Part shown: in pieces, positions 1 through 6,439 of the stretch
Numbering within the stretch: the stretch's first letter is position 1
Layout: each line of letters begins with the position of its first letter
Assembly: GCA_046719185.1 (NCBI GenBank)
Contig: JBDNDK010000068.1
Coordinates: 1 to 11,593 of the forward strand
DNA length: 11,593 nt
DNA from: JBDNDK01 sp046719185
Lineage (GTDB): Bacteria; Armatimonadota; UBA5829
Direction of reading: 5' to 3'
Position numbers and translations under genes: made by a program
The notes under the pieces: generated by a model
Database searches by the model: none
Told to the model about the DNA's origin: nothing
The model's input: only the letters and a program-made list of their open reading frames with translations

Positions 1-48
1 ACGCAGACCGTTCGTAAAGAGTTCGGTCAGATCGAGAGCGAGTTATAA
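1..48 (+). CDS. C-terminal fragment of an unidentified protein (partial, possibly foreign sequence)
   Basis: Frame 1 is open from the window edge and ends in TAA at 46-48, giving 15 residues that finish in FGQIESEL. The codons (CGT for Arg, ATC, GAG, AGC) and about 48% G+C (23 of 48 by hand count) differ from the neighbouring genes, where Arg is nearly always AGA/AGG. The fragment is too short to identify. It may be the true end of a gene from this genome or a short piece of other DNA joined at the contig end. Confidence 0.3.
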   Translation, partial: TQTVRKEFGQIESEL

Positions 49-197
49 GCAAAATTTTAGTTGGCTGTGTGATAGCCATAAACCCTTCCGATTCTAAAAA
101 TTTTTACTCTTTGTATTATAATTGCCTTCTAATATTATTATATGGGCTAATTATTAGATTATCAATATATAATAATACAAAAAGTTCACAAAAGACA
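49..197. other. AT-rich non-coding gap at the left edge
   Basis: This 149-nt stretch lies downstream of the minus-strand operon. It is very AT-rich and contains one small inverted repeat (TGGCT at 62-66 and AGCCA at 74-78, 7-nt loop). No T-run follows the repeat on either strand, so I do not call it a terminator. A plus-strand open frame from 69 to 275 gives a low-complexity Leu/Ile/Asn/Ser-rich peptide and runs antisense into the phosphatase gene, so it is not convincing as a gene. Confidence 0.5.
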
Positions 198-1343
198 TTA
201 ATAATAATAAACTTCAACAGTTTTATTTCTATGTCTGAGCAGATCGGCCAGAGTTTCTACCACAGATCTTCTTAATAACATCTCAGATGGAAAGTTTGCA
301 TTTTGGTGTGCAGCATTTCTTGCTGTGCCAACATAAAAACGAATTCCATCACTAGATGTTAGAGCAGATACCAGCTCTGTTGCGGCATTTGCCTCATCTT
401 CAGGAATGCCATCTCTTAGATAACCCACAGCTTTGTTTAATGTAAGCATTCCTTCTGTAACAAGGTCTATCCCATCTATTTCAGCAGTCGGAGGAAGTCC
501 GCTGTCAATATACTTAAAATCAATTTCCAAGGGCTTTCCAAGTTTGTCTGCAACAAGTTGTGATGTGGTTCCTCCACATACAATTTTTTTTCCTTCAAAT
601 TGAAGAAAGTCTCTCAAAAGTCTTGGAGTGTCTTTAGGGTCTGCTGCTGGACCAGTGATCACTGCTGCATTTATGGCTTTTCTATATTTTGCTGCTACTA
701 CTGTTCCATCATCACCAGGTGTGAATTCCCAAAGCTTCATAGCTTGTTCAACTACAGCAGATGTTAACTTTTCAATGTCTCCATTAGTTTCTGAGGCAAT
801 GTGAGAAAGAAATTTTTGCACGCCATCCTCACGCCATCCCATTCTTAGTGATGTTCCAATTCCAGCATGAATTATTCCATCAGACATCTGAAAAACTATC
901 TCTCCTGGTTTCATTCTGAAATGACTTTCTCTTATTTTTTTTTCCAACACCTCTATTTCTGTGCTGTTTTGAGTCTTAATTTTGCCATCTTTTATTCTGA
1001 ATGATGTCGGAGTATCATACTCAACTAGAGTTGCTTGTCCAGAAGAATATATTCTCAATATAGAAAAAGTAGAATAAGCAATTCCTCTCCAGTTACATAC
1101 AGGCAAAGTTGAAATAAGAGTCTCAACTATTTCTCTGTTGCTCAAATCTCCAGTTGCAAGACCGCCAACTATTTCAACTGTCAAGGTTGATAACACATTT
1201 GCTTTAACACCACTGCCCAATCCATCTGATAGAACAACAACAGTTGAATCCGGTGTATAAAAAACTTTGAATGAATCACCACATATATCTTCACCACTCT
1301 TATTAAAGTTTTTACCAGATACATCAACAACAAACTCTTTCAT
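198..1343 (-). CDS. SpoIIE-family (PP2C-type) serine phosphatase with unassigned C-terminal domain, hydrogenase-linked
   Basis: This 381-aa cytoplasmic protein has no signal peptide. Residues ~1-221 fit a SpoIIE/PP2C phosphatase: LSDGLGSG (Asp40), QMSDG (Asp155) and PGDDGTVV (Asp211/Asp212) are the expected metal-binding acidic motifs. Such phosphatases usually dephosphorylate an anti-sigma-factor antagonist or similar partner, but no such partner is encoded here. Residues ~222-381 form a second domain I cannot name, with GGTTSQLVADKL and GIDLVTEGMLTL as its most distinctive segments. The start ATG overlaps the TGA of the upstream hydrogenase-like gene (ATGA), with GGAG just upstream, which suggests translational coupling. 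This order (2Fe-2S ferredoxin, PAS hydrogenase, SpoIIE phosphatase) is typical of group C3 [FeFe] hydrogenases, so its activity is inferred to be set by the hydrogenase-like sensor. An A9 run (coding sense) lies at 935-943. Confidence 0.88.
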   Translation of the reverse strand: MKEFVVDVSGKNFNKSGEDICGDSFKVFYTPDSTVVVLSDGLGSGVKANVLSTLTVEIVGGLATGDLSNREIVETLISTLPVCNWRGIAYSTFSILRIYSSGQATLVEYDTPTSFRIKDGKIKTQNSTEIEVLEKKIRESHFRMKPGEIVFQMSDGIIHAGIGTSLRMGWREDGVQKFLSHIASETNGDIEKLTSAVVEQAMKLWEFTPGDDGTVVAAKYRKAINAAVITGPAADPKDTPRLLRDFLQFEGKKIVCGGTTSQLVADKLGKPLEIDFKYIDSGLPPTAEIDGIDLVTEGMLTLNKAVGYLRDGIPEDEANAATELVSALTSSDGIRFYVGTARNAAHQNANFPSEMLLRRSVVETLADLLRHRNKTVEVYYY

Positions 1344-3070
1344 TTATCTCCACTCTTTTGAGATTCTTTTGCCAATTCTGTGAGTTTGTGAAGTAACACT
1401 CTTGTTTCACTTGTTGTTTCTCCAAGAATGCTTGCTATTTCTTGTGCCATTCTCATTTGTTTTTCTATCACACTTTGGGCACTTTCAAGTGTTTCTTCTT
1501 TCATTTTATTTATTCTTGTTTCATCTTCTTTGTTTTTTGTGATATTTGAGAATATTCCAACAAGCATATTTGCATCTTCAATTTTATATATACTAACTGA
1601 TGCAATTAGTCCATATTGAGGGAAATTTACTACATTTCTGTTTAATTTATCTACAACATTGCCGGCTACTTTTTCAAAATCAACAGGATCCATTAATGTG
1701 CTGATTGGTTTGCCTATTAATTTGTCTGTTGCTGCAAACATACTAGCAAATGCAGGGTTGAATGATACTATATTTAAGTCAGAATCCAACATCAAAATTC
1801 CATTTGGGCTGTTATCTACTATTTGGTCAGCTTTTCTTTCTGCAAGTCTTCTCATCCAAGGCAGACACATACTATATTCAGCCATTCCAGATAATACAGC
1901 TATTGCATTATCTCTGCATGTTAGATATCCACACCCACCACAGTTTAGCTCATCCTCTTTAGTTTTTTTTCCTGTTTGAAGTAATACTTGCTGAATTTGT
2001 TCTTCTGTAAATTGAGACTTATCTATCTCATAAGGCTTTATAGCCATATGTAAATCTATACATTTATCAGTGCAGGGCACATATTCTTCACTGGCAGAAT
2101 GCCTGAGGTCTTTGTGATGTTTTAGCACCCTACCTCTTCTATCATATATGTTATGAGTTCTATCAAGACACGGACCATTTATGCATCCACCCGGACAAAA
2201 CAATGCTTCAAATAATCTAACCGGGCTTTCTTCATCTATATGTTCCAGCATTTCTCTTACATGATCACTACCAGATACCGGCACAAAGTCTTCTCTCAAT
2301 AATCCAGATGCTATCTGTGCAGTTTTTGCAAGTCCACCTTCAAGAGGAAACAACTGGGCATTTATTGGTCTTACATCATCAAAATCATCAACTTCTACTG
2401 CCGAAGGATTTATTTTGAATTCTTCAAAAAGAATTTTAAGCTCATCAAAAGTAATTACAACATCAACAGAATCATTTTTATCATTTTCAGATTCCAATTT
2501 TTTTGCTGCACAAGGACCAATAAACACCACTTTTGAATCTTTTCCATATTTTTCTTTCAGATATCTGCCATGTGCTATCATTGGTGATGCAATAGGAGTA
2601 ATATTGATGCAGGAATTAGGATAATATTTTTCTACCAAATTAACAACAACTGGGCAAGATGATGTAACCCACGTGTCTTCTGGTGCATCTTTTAATATAT
2701 CTGCTGTTGCCTTTGCCACCATCTCTGCACCAACTGCTGTTTCTGTTACTTTTTCAAATCCCAGTTTTCTGATGGCTGATGCAAGTTTTCCGGTTTCAAG
2801 CTCTGGGAAAGCAGCAGGAAATGATGGAGCTACAGAAGCAACTAATTTTGATTTGCTGTTTATTAGCTCTATCACTTTCTCAATATCTTTTCTTACATGT
2901 TTTGCTTTTTGAGGGCATTCTCTAACACAAGTGCCACAATTAATACATCTATCTCCATCCACTTGTGCCTGACCATCAGATATTCTAATTGCTTTTACAG
3001 GACACATTCTTACGCATCTATAGCAGTCTCTGCATTTTGCTTTATCTGTTGAAATTATTGAGCTTGACAT
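1340..3070 (-). CDS. Putative sensory [FeFe]-hydrogenase-like protein with PAS domain (group C3 type)
   Basis: This is a 576-aa soluble protein. Domain order: two [4Fe-4S] ferredoxin motifs (Cys13/16/19/23 and Cys42/45/48/52), then the H-cluster domain (~75-345). The H-cluster ligands are Cys139 in TSSCP, Cys187 in GPCAAK, and Cys292 and Cys296 in FCPGGC. A further Fe-S motif has Cys377/380/385/402, followed by a PAS domain (~408-505, NSPNGILMLDSDLNIVSFN) and a C-terminal helical, probably coiled-coil tail. All four cluster ligands remain, but the usual proton-relay Cys of TSCCP is Ser138. The Met residues of the L2 and L3 motifs are also replaced (Gly185, Leu290). That pattern plus the PAS domain matches sensory rather than bulk catalytic hydrogenases. 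Its ATG lies inside the end of the ferredoxin gene (16-nt overlap) and its TGA overlaps the phosphatase ATG. H2 or redox sensing is inferred, not shown. Confidence 0.9.
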   Translation of the reverse strand: MSSSIISTDKAKCRDCYRCVRMCPVKAIRISDGQAQVDGDRCINCGTCVRECPQKAKHVRKDIEKVIELINSKSKLVASVAPSFPAAFPELETGKLASAIRKLGFEKVTETAVGAEMVAKATADILKDAPEDTWVTSSCPVVVNLVEKYYPNSCINITPIASPMIAHGRYLKEKYGKDSKVVFIGPCAAKKLESENDKNDSVDVVITFDELKILFEEFKINPSAVEVDDFDDVRPINAQLFPLEGGLAKTAQIASGLLREDFVPVSGSDHVREMLEHIDEESPVRLFEALFCPGGCINGPCLDRTHNIYDRRGRVLKHHKDLRHSASEEYVPCTDKCIDLHMAIKPYEIDKSQFTEEQIQQVLLQTGKKTKEDELNCGGCGYLTCRDNAIAVLSGMAEYSMCLPWMRRLAERKADQIVDNSPNGILMLDSDLNIVSFNPAFASMFAATDKLIGKPISTLMDPVDFEKVAGNVVDKLNRNVVNFPQYGLIASVSIYKIEDANMLVGIFSNITKNKEDETRINKMKEETLESAQSVIEKQMRMAQEIASILGETTSETRVLLHKLTELAKESQKSGDK

Positions 3071-3327
3071 TCTTTCACCTGTGGGAGAATTACTTCTTCA
3101 AAAAAGGATTCCACAATATCCGGGGTAATCCCACCATAAACTTTTTTATTTACCATTATATTTGGAGCTTCCACGCAGTTTGCAAGGCATAGCTCTGCTC
3201 TTAGATCTATTAGTTTTTCTATATTATTTATTTTTATAAGCTTCTCTAGAGATTTTAATGTCTCAGCAGCACCTTTTACATGGCAAGAGCTGCCCACACA
3301 TACTTTTAGTTCAAGTTTTTCATCCAT
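3055..3327 (-). CDS. Thioredoxin-like [2Fe-2S] ferredoxin (HydC/NuoE C-domain type)
   Basis: This 90-aa protein has the four-Cys pattern of thioredoxin-fold [2Fe-2S] ferredoxins: CVGSSC (Cys10, Cys15) and CLANC (Cys47, Cys51), then the usual APNIMVN and YGGITPD segments. It is the first gene of the operon and probably passes electrons to or from the Fe-S relay of the hydrogenase-like protein. I chose the ATG at 3327 because homologues typically begin a few residues before the CxGxxC segment. A longer frame begins at a TTG at 3384 and would add 19 Lys/Leu-rich residues unlike the family; no strong Shine-Dalgarno settles the choice. Its stop lies within the hydrogenase-like gene, a 16-nt overlap. 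Confidence 0.85.
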   Translation of the reverse strand: MDEKLELKVCVGSSCHVKGAAETLKSLEKLIKINNIEKLIDLRAELCLANCVEAPNIMVNKKVYGGITPDIVESFFEEVILPQVKECQAQ

Positions 3328-3432
3328 CCCAAGCAACCTAATTTTATTATCCTTTTTATATAAAGATAATATTTTTTTATGCAAAGCTGATTTTTTTTTA
3401 TATTAGACCATCAAAATAACCTGCATATTTTT

Positions 3433-3438
3433 ATTATA
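3433..3438 (-). promoter_or_regulatory. Candidate -10 box for the hydrogenase-sensor operon
   Basis: The minus strand reads TATAAT here, about 105 nt upstream of the ferredoxin ATG. No good -35 hexamer sits 16-18 nt upstream and there is no TGN extension. In DNA this AT-rich a perfect -10 hexamer can arise by chance. Confidence 0.22.
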
Positions 3439-3498
3439 TACTATTAAACTTAATATTGGGACGAAATATACTAATTTGAGTTTCATTTTCACTTTTTG

Positions 3499-3524
3499 TG
3501 TATTAGAAATTGTTTGCTAATACA
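3499..3524. promoter_or_regulatory. Perfect 8-bp inverted repeat, operator-like
   Basis: TGTATTAG (3499-3506) and CTAATACA (3517-3524) are exact reverse complements separated by 10 nt. The dyad sits between the two divergent promoter candidates, a usual place for a dimeric repressor or activator site. It does not match the Rex, Fur or LexA consensus sequences known to me. No T-run follows it, so a terminator is unlikely. Function is inferred from symmetry and position only. Confidence 0.4.
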
Positions 3525-3564
3525 ATAGGCTTTAATATTTCTATTCTAATATATTTGTTGATAT

Positions 3565-3594
3565 TTTACCTAGTGCTTGTTTTGGTGTTATAAT
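3565..3594 (+). promoter_or_regulatory. bamA: Candidate sigma-70-type extended -10 promoter for bamA
   Basis: A perfect TATAAT lies at 3589-3594, preceded by a TGT extension (3586-3588). TTTACC at 3565-3570 matches 4 of 6 positions of the -35 consensus with an 18-nt spacer. The transcript would start near 3601 and leave a leader of about 100 nt before the bamA ATG. A second TATAAT at 3611-3616 has no matching -35. Confidence 0.5.
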
Positions 3595-3684
3595 TCTGGT
3601 CAGATTGAGTTATAATAATCGTCTGATAACACAAGTAGATTAAATAGCAAGGATGCGTTTGATATAAAGATTTCAGAGATATCT

Positions 3685-3693
3685 AAGGAGGAG
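3685..3693 (+). promoter_or_regulatory. bamA: Strong ribosome binding site of bamA
   Basis: AAGGAGGAG lies six bases upstream of the ATG at 3700. It is the best Shine-Dalgarno match in the window and fixes the bamA start. Confidence 0.8.
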
Positions 3694-3699
3694 TTTCAA

Positions 3700-5532
3700 A
3701 TGTTTTTTGGATTTGCTTATACCAGAGTTATTTCTATATTGATAGCAATAACTTTACTTTCATCTTGTATGGTGGTAGGGCAAGATATTAAGCAGGTTGT
3801 ATCTGTTGAAGTAACAGGAAACATAAACATTAATACTGATACTATCAAGAATGTTATTTCTGTTCAGCCAGGAGATGATTATTCTGAAGATGCTGTAAAT
3901 AAAGATAGACAAGCTATTATGGATCTAGGTTATTTTAGTGTTATAACAGCACATAAAGAGGATGTTGATGGCGGTGTGAAAATTATATATGAAGTAACTG
4001 AAAATCCTAGGGTGGATAAAATTAGAATTTTGGGCAGCGATCCTATACCTGAAGAAGAAATTATAAATTTAATGAGAACAAAAGCTGGTCAGGTATTGAG
4101 CTCTCTTATATTAAGTAGAGACATTGATAATATAAATAATTATTATCAGGAAAAGGGTTATGTAGCCTATGTAACTGATGAAATAAATGTTGATCCAGAA
4201 ACAAATACTTTGATTGTTCCTATATTAGTGCATACTGTTGAAAGCATTGAGATAATTGGAAATAAAAAAACAAAAAAACATGTCTTTACAAGAGAGATGA
4301 AAACAAAAGTCGGGACATTTTTTAATGCAAAGACTCTTGAGCAAGACTATTTGAAAATATGGAATTTAGATATTTTAGAAGATTTGAAACCTAGAACTCC
4401 TGAACCCGGTTCGCAACCCGGCACTTTGAAAGTTGTAATTGAAGTGGTAGAAAAGAGAACAGGCCAAATATCTCTTGGTATGGGATATTCATCAAGACAA
4501 AAATTAGTTGGTCAGGCAAGATTGGTTGAAAACAACTTTATGGGTAGAGGTCAGGGATTAAACTTACTTGTTGAACAGGGTAGGTCTAGTGCTTTAGGTG
4601 GTGGAACTAGTTATGAGGTTGGATTCTTTGAGCCTTGGATTGATGACAAAAACACATCACTATCTGTGAGCTATTATGATAAGGTTATGTATAGATTTTC
4701 ATCTGGTGTATTTGGATCAGATAGCACAATTAATGATGATGAATATAATGAGAGAAGAAAAGGTGGAGATGTTACTGTCAGCAGACCTATTACAGAGAAT
4801 ATAAGACTTTTCCTTGGTGGAAGATTTGAAAATGTTGATACCAATTCTGATTTAGTTAGAAACAATCAGGATTTAGCAAGTATATTACAAAAGGGTGATG
4901 TTACTGTTGGATCTTTGAAGGCTGTTAGAAATACTAGAGATATTGATATGGATCCTGCATCTGGTTCTTATGAAAGTCTTTCATTTGAATTTGGAAATGT
5001 GAACGCAAAAAGGTTTGTTGAGGTTGTAGGATCTAATCCTATATCATATGATGAAGTTCCTTATGATGGATCATTCACTAAAATGACATTTGATGCAAGA
5101 AGATATTATAGTCCTCAAGGTGCAAAAAAAACAGCCAATGATAGAAGGAATGTTATTGCTGTAAGATTGAGAGGTGGTATTGCTGATGGCAAACTTCCTT
5201 TCTTTGAACAATTCTTTGCTGGTGGTTCTGATACATTAAGAGGATATAAAGAGGATAGATTCTGGGGCAAGAATATGTTGCTTGCAAGTGCTGAATACAG
5301 ATTTCCTATAGCTAGTGCTATGTCTGGTGTTGTGTTTGTAGATTATGGAGATGCTTGGGGTGGTGATAGGTCGTTTAGAATTAGAGATTTGGAGCAGCAT
5401 GATAGTTTTGAAGGTAAACTAGGTACTGGATTTGGTGTGAGAGTTACTACTCCTATTGGTCAGTTGAGGCTAGACTGGGGTGTTGGTGATGAGGGATCAA
5501 GAACACACTTTAGTATTGGTCAAACTTTCTAA
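3700..5532 (+). CDS. bamA: Outer-membrane protein assembly factor BamA (Omp85 family), three POTRA domains
   Basis: This 610-aa protein would be the central insertase that folds beta-barrel proteins into the outer membrane. The N-terminus is a signal sequence (Arg9, hydrophobic ~10-20) ending in LSSC at 20-23, which also fits a lipobox. Three POTRA-like units follow (~32-101, ~104-178, ~180-251), then a C-terminal barrel (~255-610). The conserved Omp85 motif appears as LRGY at 513-516, and the chain ends in Phe (SIGQTF), the usual barrel C-terminal signature. Proteobacterial BamA has five POTRAs and ~800 residues; the shorter three-POTRA form is common in other diderm lineages. Neighbouring ompH and lpx genes support BamA over a TamA or secretion-type paralogue. 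The start is set by the strong Shine-Dalgarno at 3685-3693. The run A7-C-A7 at 4264-4278 is in frame. Confidence 0.93.
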   Translation: MFFGFAYTRVISILIAITLLSSCMVVGQDIKQVVSVEVTGNININTDTIKNVISVQPGDDYSEDAVNKDRQAIMDLGYFSVITAHKEDVDGGVKIIYEVTENPRVDKIRILGSDPIPEEEIINLMRTKAGQVLSSLILSRDIDNINNYYQEKGYVAYVTDEINVDPETNTLIVPILVHTVESIEIIGNKKTKKHVFTREMKTKVGTFFNAKTLEQDYLKIWNLDILEDLKPRTPEPGSQPGTLKVVIEVVEKRTGQISLGMGYSSRQKLVGQARLVENNFMGRGQGLNLLVEQGRSSALGGGTSYEVGFFEPWIDDKNTSLSVSYYDKVMYRFSSGVFGSDSTINDDEYNERRKGGDVTVSRPITENIRLFLGGRFENVDTNSDLVRNNQDLASILQKGDVTVGSLKAVRNTRDIDMDPASGSYESLSFEFGNVNAKRFVEVVGSNPISYDEVPYDGSFTKMTFDARRYYSPQGAKKTANDRRNVIAVRLRGGIADGKLPFFEQFFAGGSDTLRGYKEDRFWGKNMLLASAEYRFPIASAMSGVVFVDYGDAWGGDRSFRIRDLEQHDSFEGKLGTGFGVRVTTPIGQLRLDWGVGDEGSRTHFSIGQTF

Positions 5533-5721
5533 AATTACTAATTTATTAGATTGCTGAGAATTTTGCTAGTTTTTGTAATTATATCAACTTATCAGCGTCT
5601 TTAATTATAACGGGCATCAAAATTGCTATGCTTTTCTTTATAGCGTGAATTTTCGATATATTGAATAGGTTATGGGTAAAATTAACTTTACAGATATTTG
5701 TTAGAAAAGCTTGGTTGTTGC

Positions 5722-5749
5722 TTGCTTGGTGATATGATAAAATTATAAT
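5722..5749 (+). promoter_or_regulatory. Candidate promoter for the ompH-lpx operon
   Basis: TATAAT at 5744-5749 is preceded, with a 16-nt spacer, by TTGCTT at 5722-5727, which keeps the TTG of the -35 box. Transcription would begin near 5756, about 34 nt before the ompH ATG. The -10 is perfect and the -35 is weak. Confidence 0.4.
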
Positions 5750-5751
5750 AT

Positions 5752-5770
5752 TAGAAGTAATTAACTTCTA
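5752..5770. promoter_or_regulatory. 7-bp inverted repeat just before the ompH ribosome binding site
   Basis: TAGAAGT (5752-5758) and ACTTCTA (5764-5770) are exact reverse complements around a 5-nt centre. The dyad starts 2 nt after the -10 candidate and ends 3 nt before AAAGAGG (5774-5780). If the promoter call is right, the start point falls inside the left arm. A DNA operator then fits better than an RNA hairpin. Confidence 0.35.
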
Positions 5771-5789
5771 GGGAAAGAGGTAATTTCTA

Positions 5790-6419
5790 ATGAATAGAAT
5801 ACGCAGGATTGCGTTAATTGTGTCAGGTGTTTTTGTTTTTAGTACTTTGTTTACAAGTTGTGTTTTTTCACAGACAATTGGAGTTGTTGATGAAGATTTA
5901 ATTTATTCTGAAGCTCCAAAGATAAAGCAGTATATGTCTGAATTAGACAAAATGAAAGAAGAATTCAAGACAAAGTTAGATATCAGAAGTCAGACTCTTA
6001 TGTTGAATGAGACTGAAATAAATGAAATAATTGATCTCAAAATGAAAGCTCAACCAACTGCACAAGAAAAAGCAAGAATAGCAGAACTTGAGGCAGAGGG
6101 TAAAAAAAGAGATGAAGAGCTAAGGACTCTTATTGAGATCAAAGACCCAAATGATCAACAAAGAGCAAGATTAAAAGAACTTCAAGATATACAAACAAAG
6201 GCAAAGAATACAGGACAAGCTGTTGCTGAAGATTATGATAAGCAATGGCAAGCTAAAGTAAAAGAACTTGATCAAAAAGCATTAGCTGATATAGATGCTG
6301 CTGTTAAGGAAGTTGCACAAGCAAAAGGTTTGAGTGTGGTTCTCGCAAAAGCAGCTGTTTATTATGGTGGTGTTGATATAACACAGGATGTGATTCAAAA
6401 ACTGCCTGCACAAAATTAA
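5790..6419 (+). CDS. ompH: OmpH/Skp-family periplasmic chaperone
   Basis: This 209-aa exported protein resembles Skp/OmpH, trimeric chaperones that hold unfolded outer-membrane proteins in the periplasm for delivery to BamA. It has a basic, hydrophobic N-terminus (Arg3/5/6, then ~7-22), a short strand (TIGVVDEDLIY), a long charged helical section (~45-170, Lys/Glu/Gln-rich, coiled-coil tentacles) and the family's C-terminal strand region ending VDITQDVIQKL. It is longer than E. coli Skp (161 aa), mostly through the helical arms. LFTSC at residues 20-24 fits a loose lipobox, so a lipoprotein is possible. The ribosome binding site is AAAGAGG at 5774-5780. It is the first gene of the cluster that runs through lpxB and lies downstream of bamA. 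Confidence 0.85.
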   Translation: MNRIRRIALIVSGVFVFSTLFTSCVFSQTIGVVDEDLIYSEAPKIKQYMSELDKMKEEFKTKLDIRSQTLMLNETEINEIIDLKMKAQPTAQEKARIAELEAEGKKRDEELRTLIEIKDPNDQQRARLKELQDIQTKAKNTGQAVAEDYDKQWQAKVKELDQKALADIDAAVKEVAQAKGLSVVLAKAAVYYGGVDITQDVIQKLPAQN

Positions 6420-6439
6420 ATTGTAGTTGAGGCAAGCAT

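Larger units (their letters stand above)
3328..3699. other. Divergent intergenic region between the hydrogenase-sensor operon and bamA
   Basis: This 372-nt, very AT-rich stretch has no convincing gene. It separates the leftward sensor operon from rightward bamA and must hold start signals for both. I see an extended -10 promoter candidate for bamA (3565-3594), a perfect -10 hexamer on the minus strand (3433-3438), an 8-bp perfect dyad (3499-3524) and a strong bamA ribosome binding site (3685-3693). No tRNA, CRISPR or insertion-sequence signature is visible. Confidence 0.7.
5533..5789. other. Intergenic region between bamA and ompH
   Basis: This 257-nt gap has no gene. It holds a promoter candidate (5722-5749) and a dyad (5752-5770) for the downstream cluster. 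Short inverted repeats after bamA (CTAAT/ATTAG at 5538-5549; GCTAT/ATAGC at 5625-5644) lack G+C-rich stems and T-runs, so I see no clear terminator, and read-through from bamA remains possible. Confidence 0.6.

Noticed and set aside
62..78. Small hairpin TGGCT/AGCCA as terminator of the minus-strand operon
   Set aside because: It has a 5-bp stem, is about 120 nt past the stop codon, and no T-run follows on the transcribed strand.
69..275. Plus-strand open frame of 68 codons at the left edge
   Set aside because: It starts from GTG, is low-complexity and AT-driven, has no ribosome binding site, and runs antisense into the well-supported phosphatase gene.
2673..2912. Plus-strand open frames antisense to the hydrogenase-like gene (also at 1428, 1659, 1762, 2415)
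   Set aside because: Their peptides are Ser/Phe/Leu-rich mirror images of a clearly conserved coding sequence and show no family pattern.
3328..3384. 19-residue N-terminal extension of the 2Fe-2S ferredoxin from a TTG start
   Set aside because: The Lys/Leu-rich extension is unlike the family, and the internal ATG at 3327 gives the usual N-terminus. A TTG start cannot be wholly excluded.
5625..5644. Inverted repeat GCTAT/ATAGC downstream of bamA as a terminator
   Set aside because: It has a 5-bp stem, a 10-nt loop and no following T-run.
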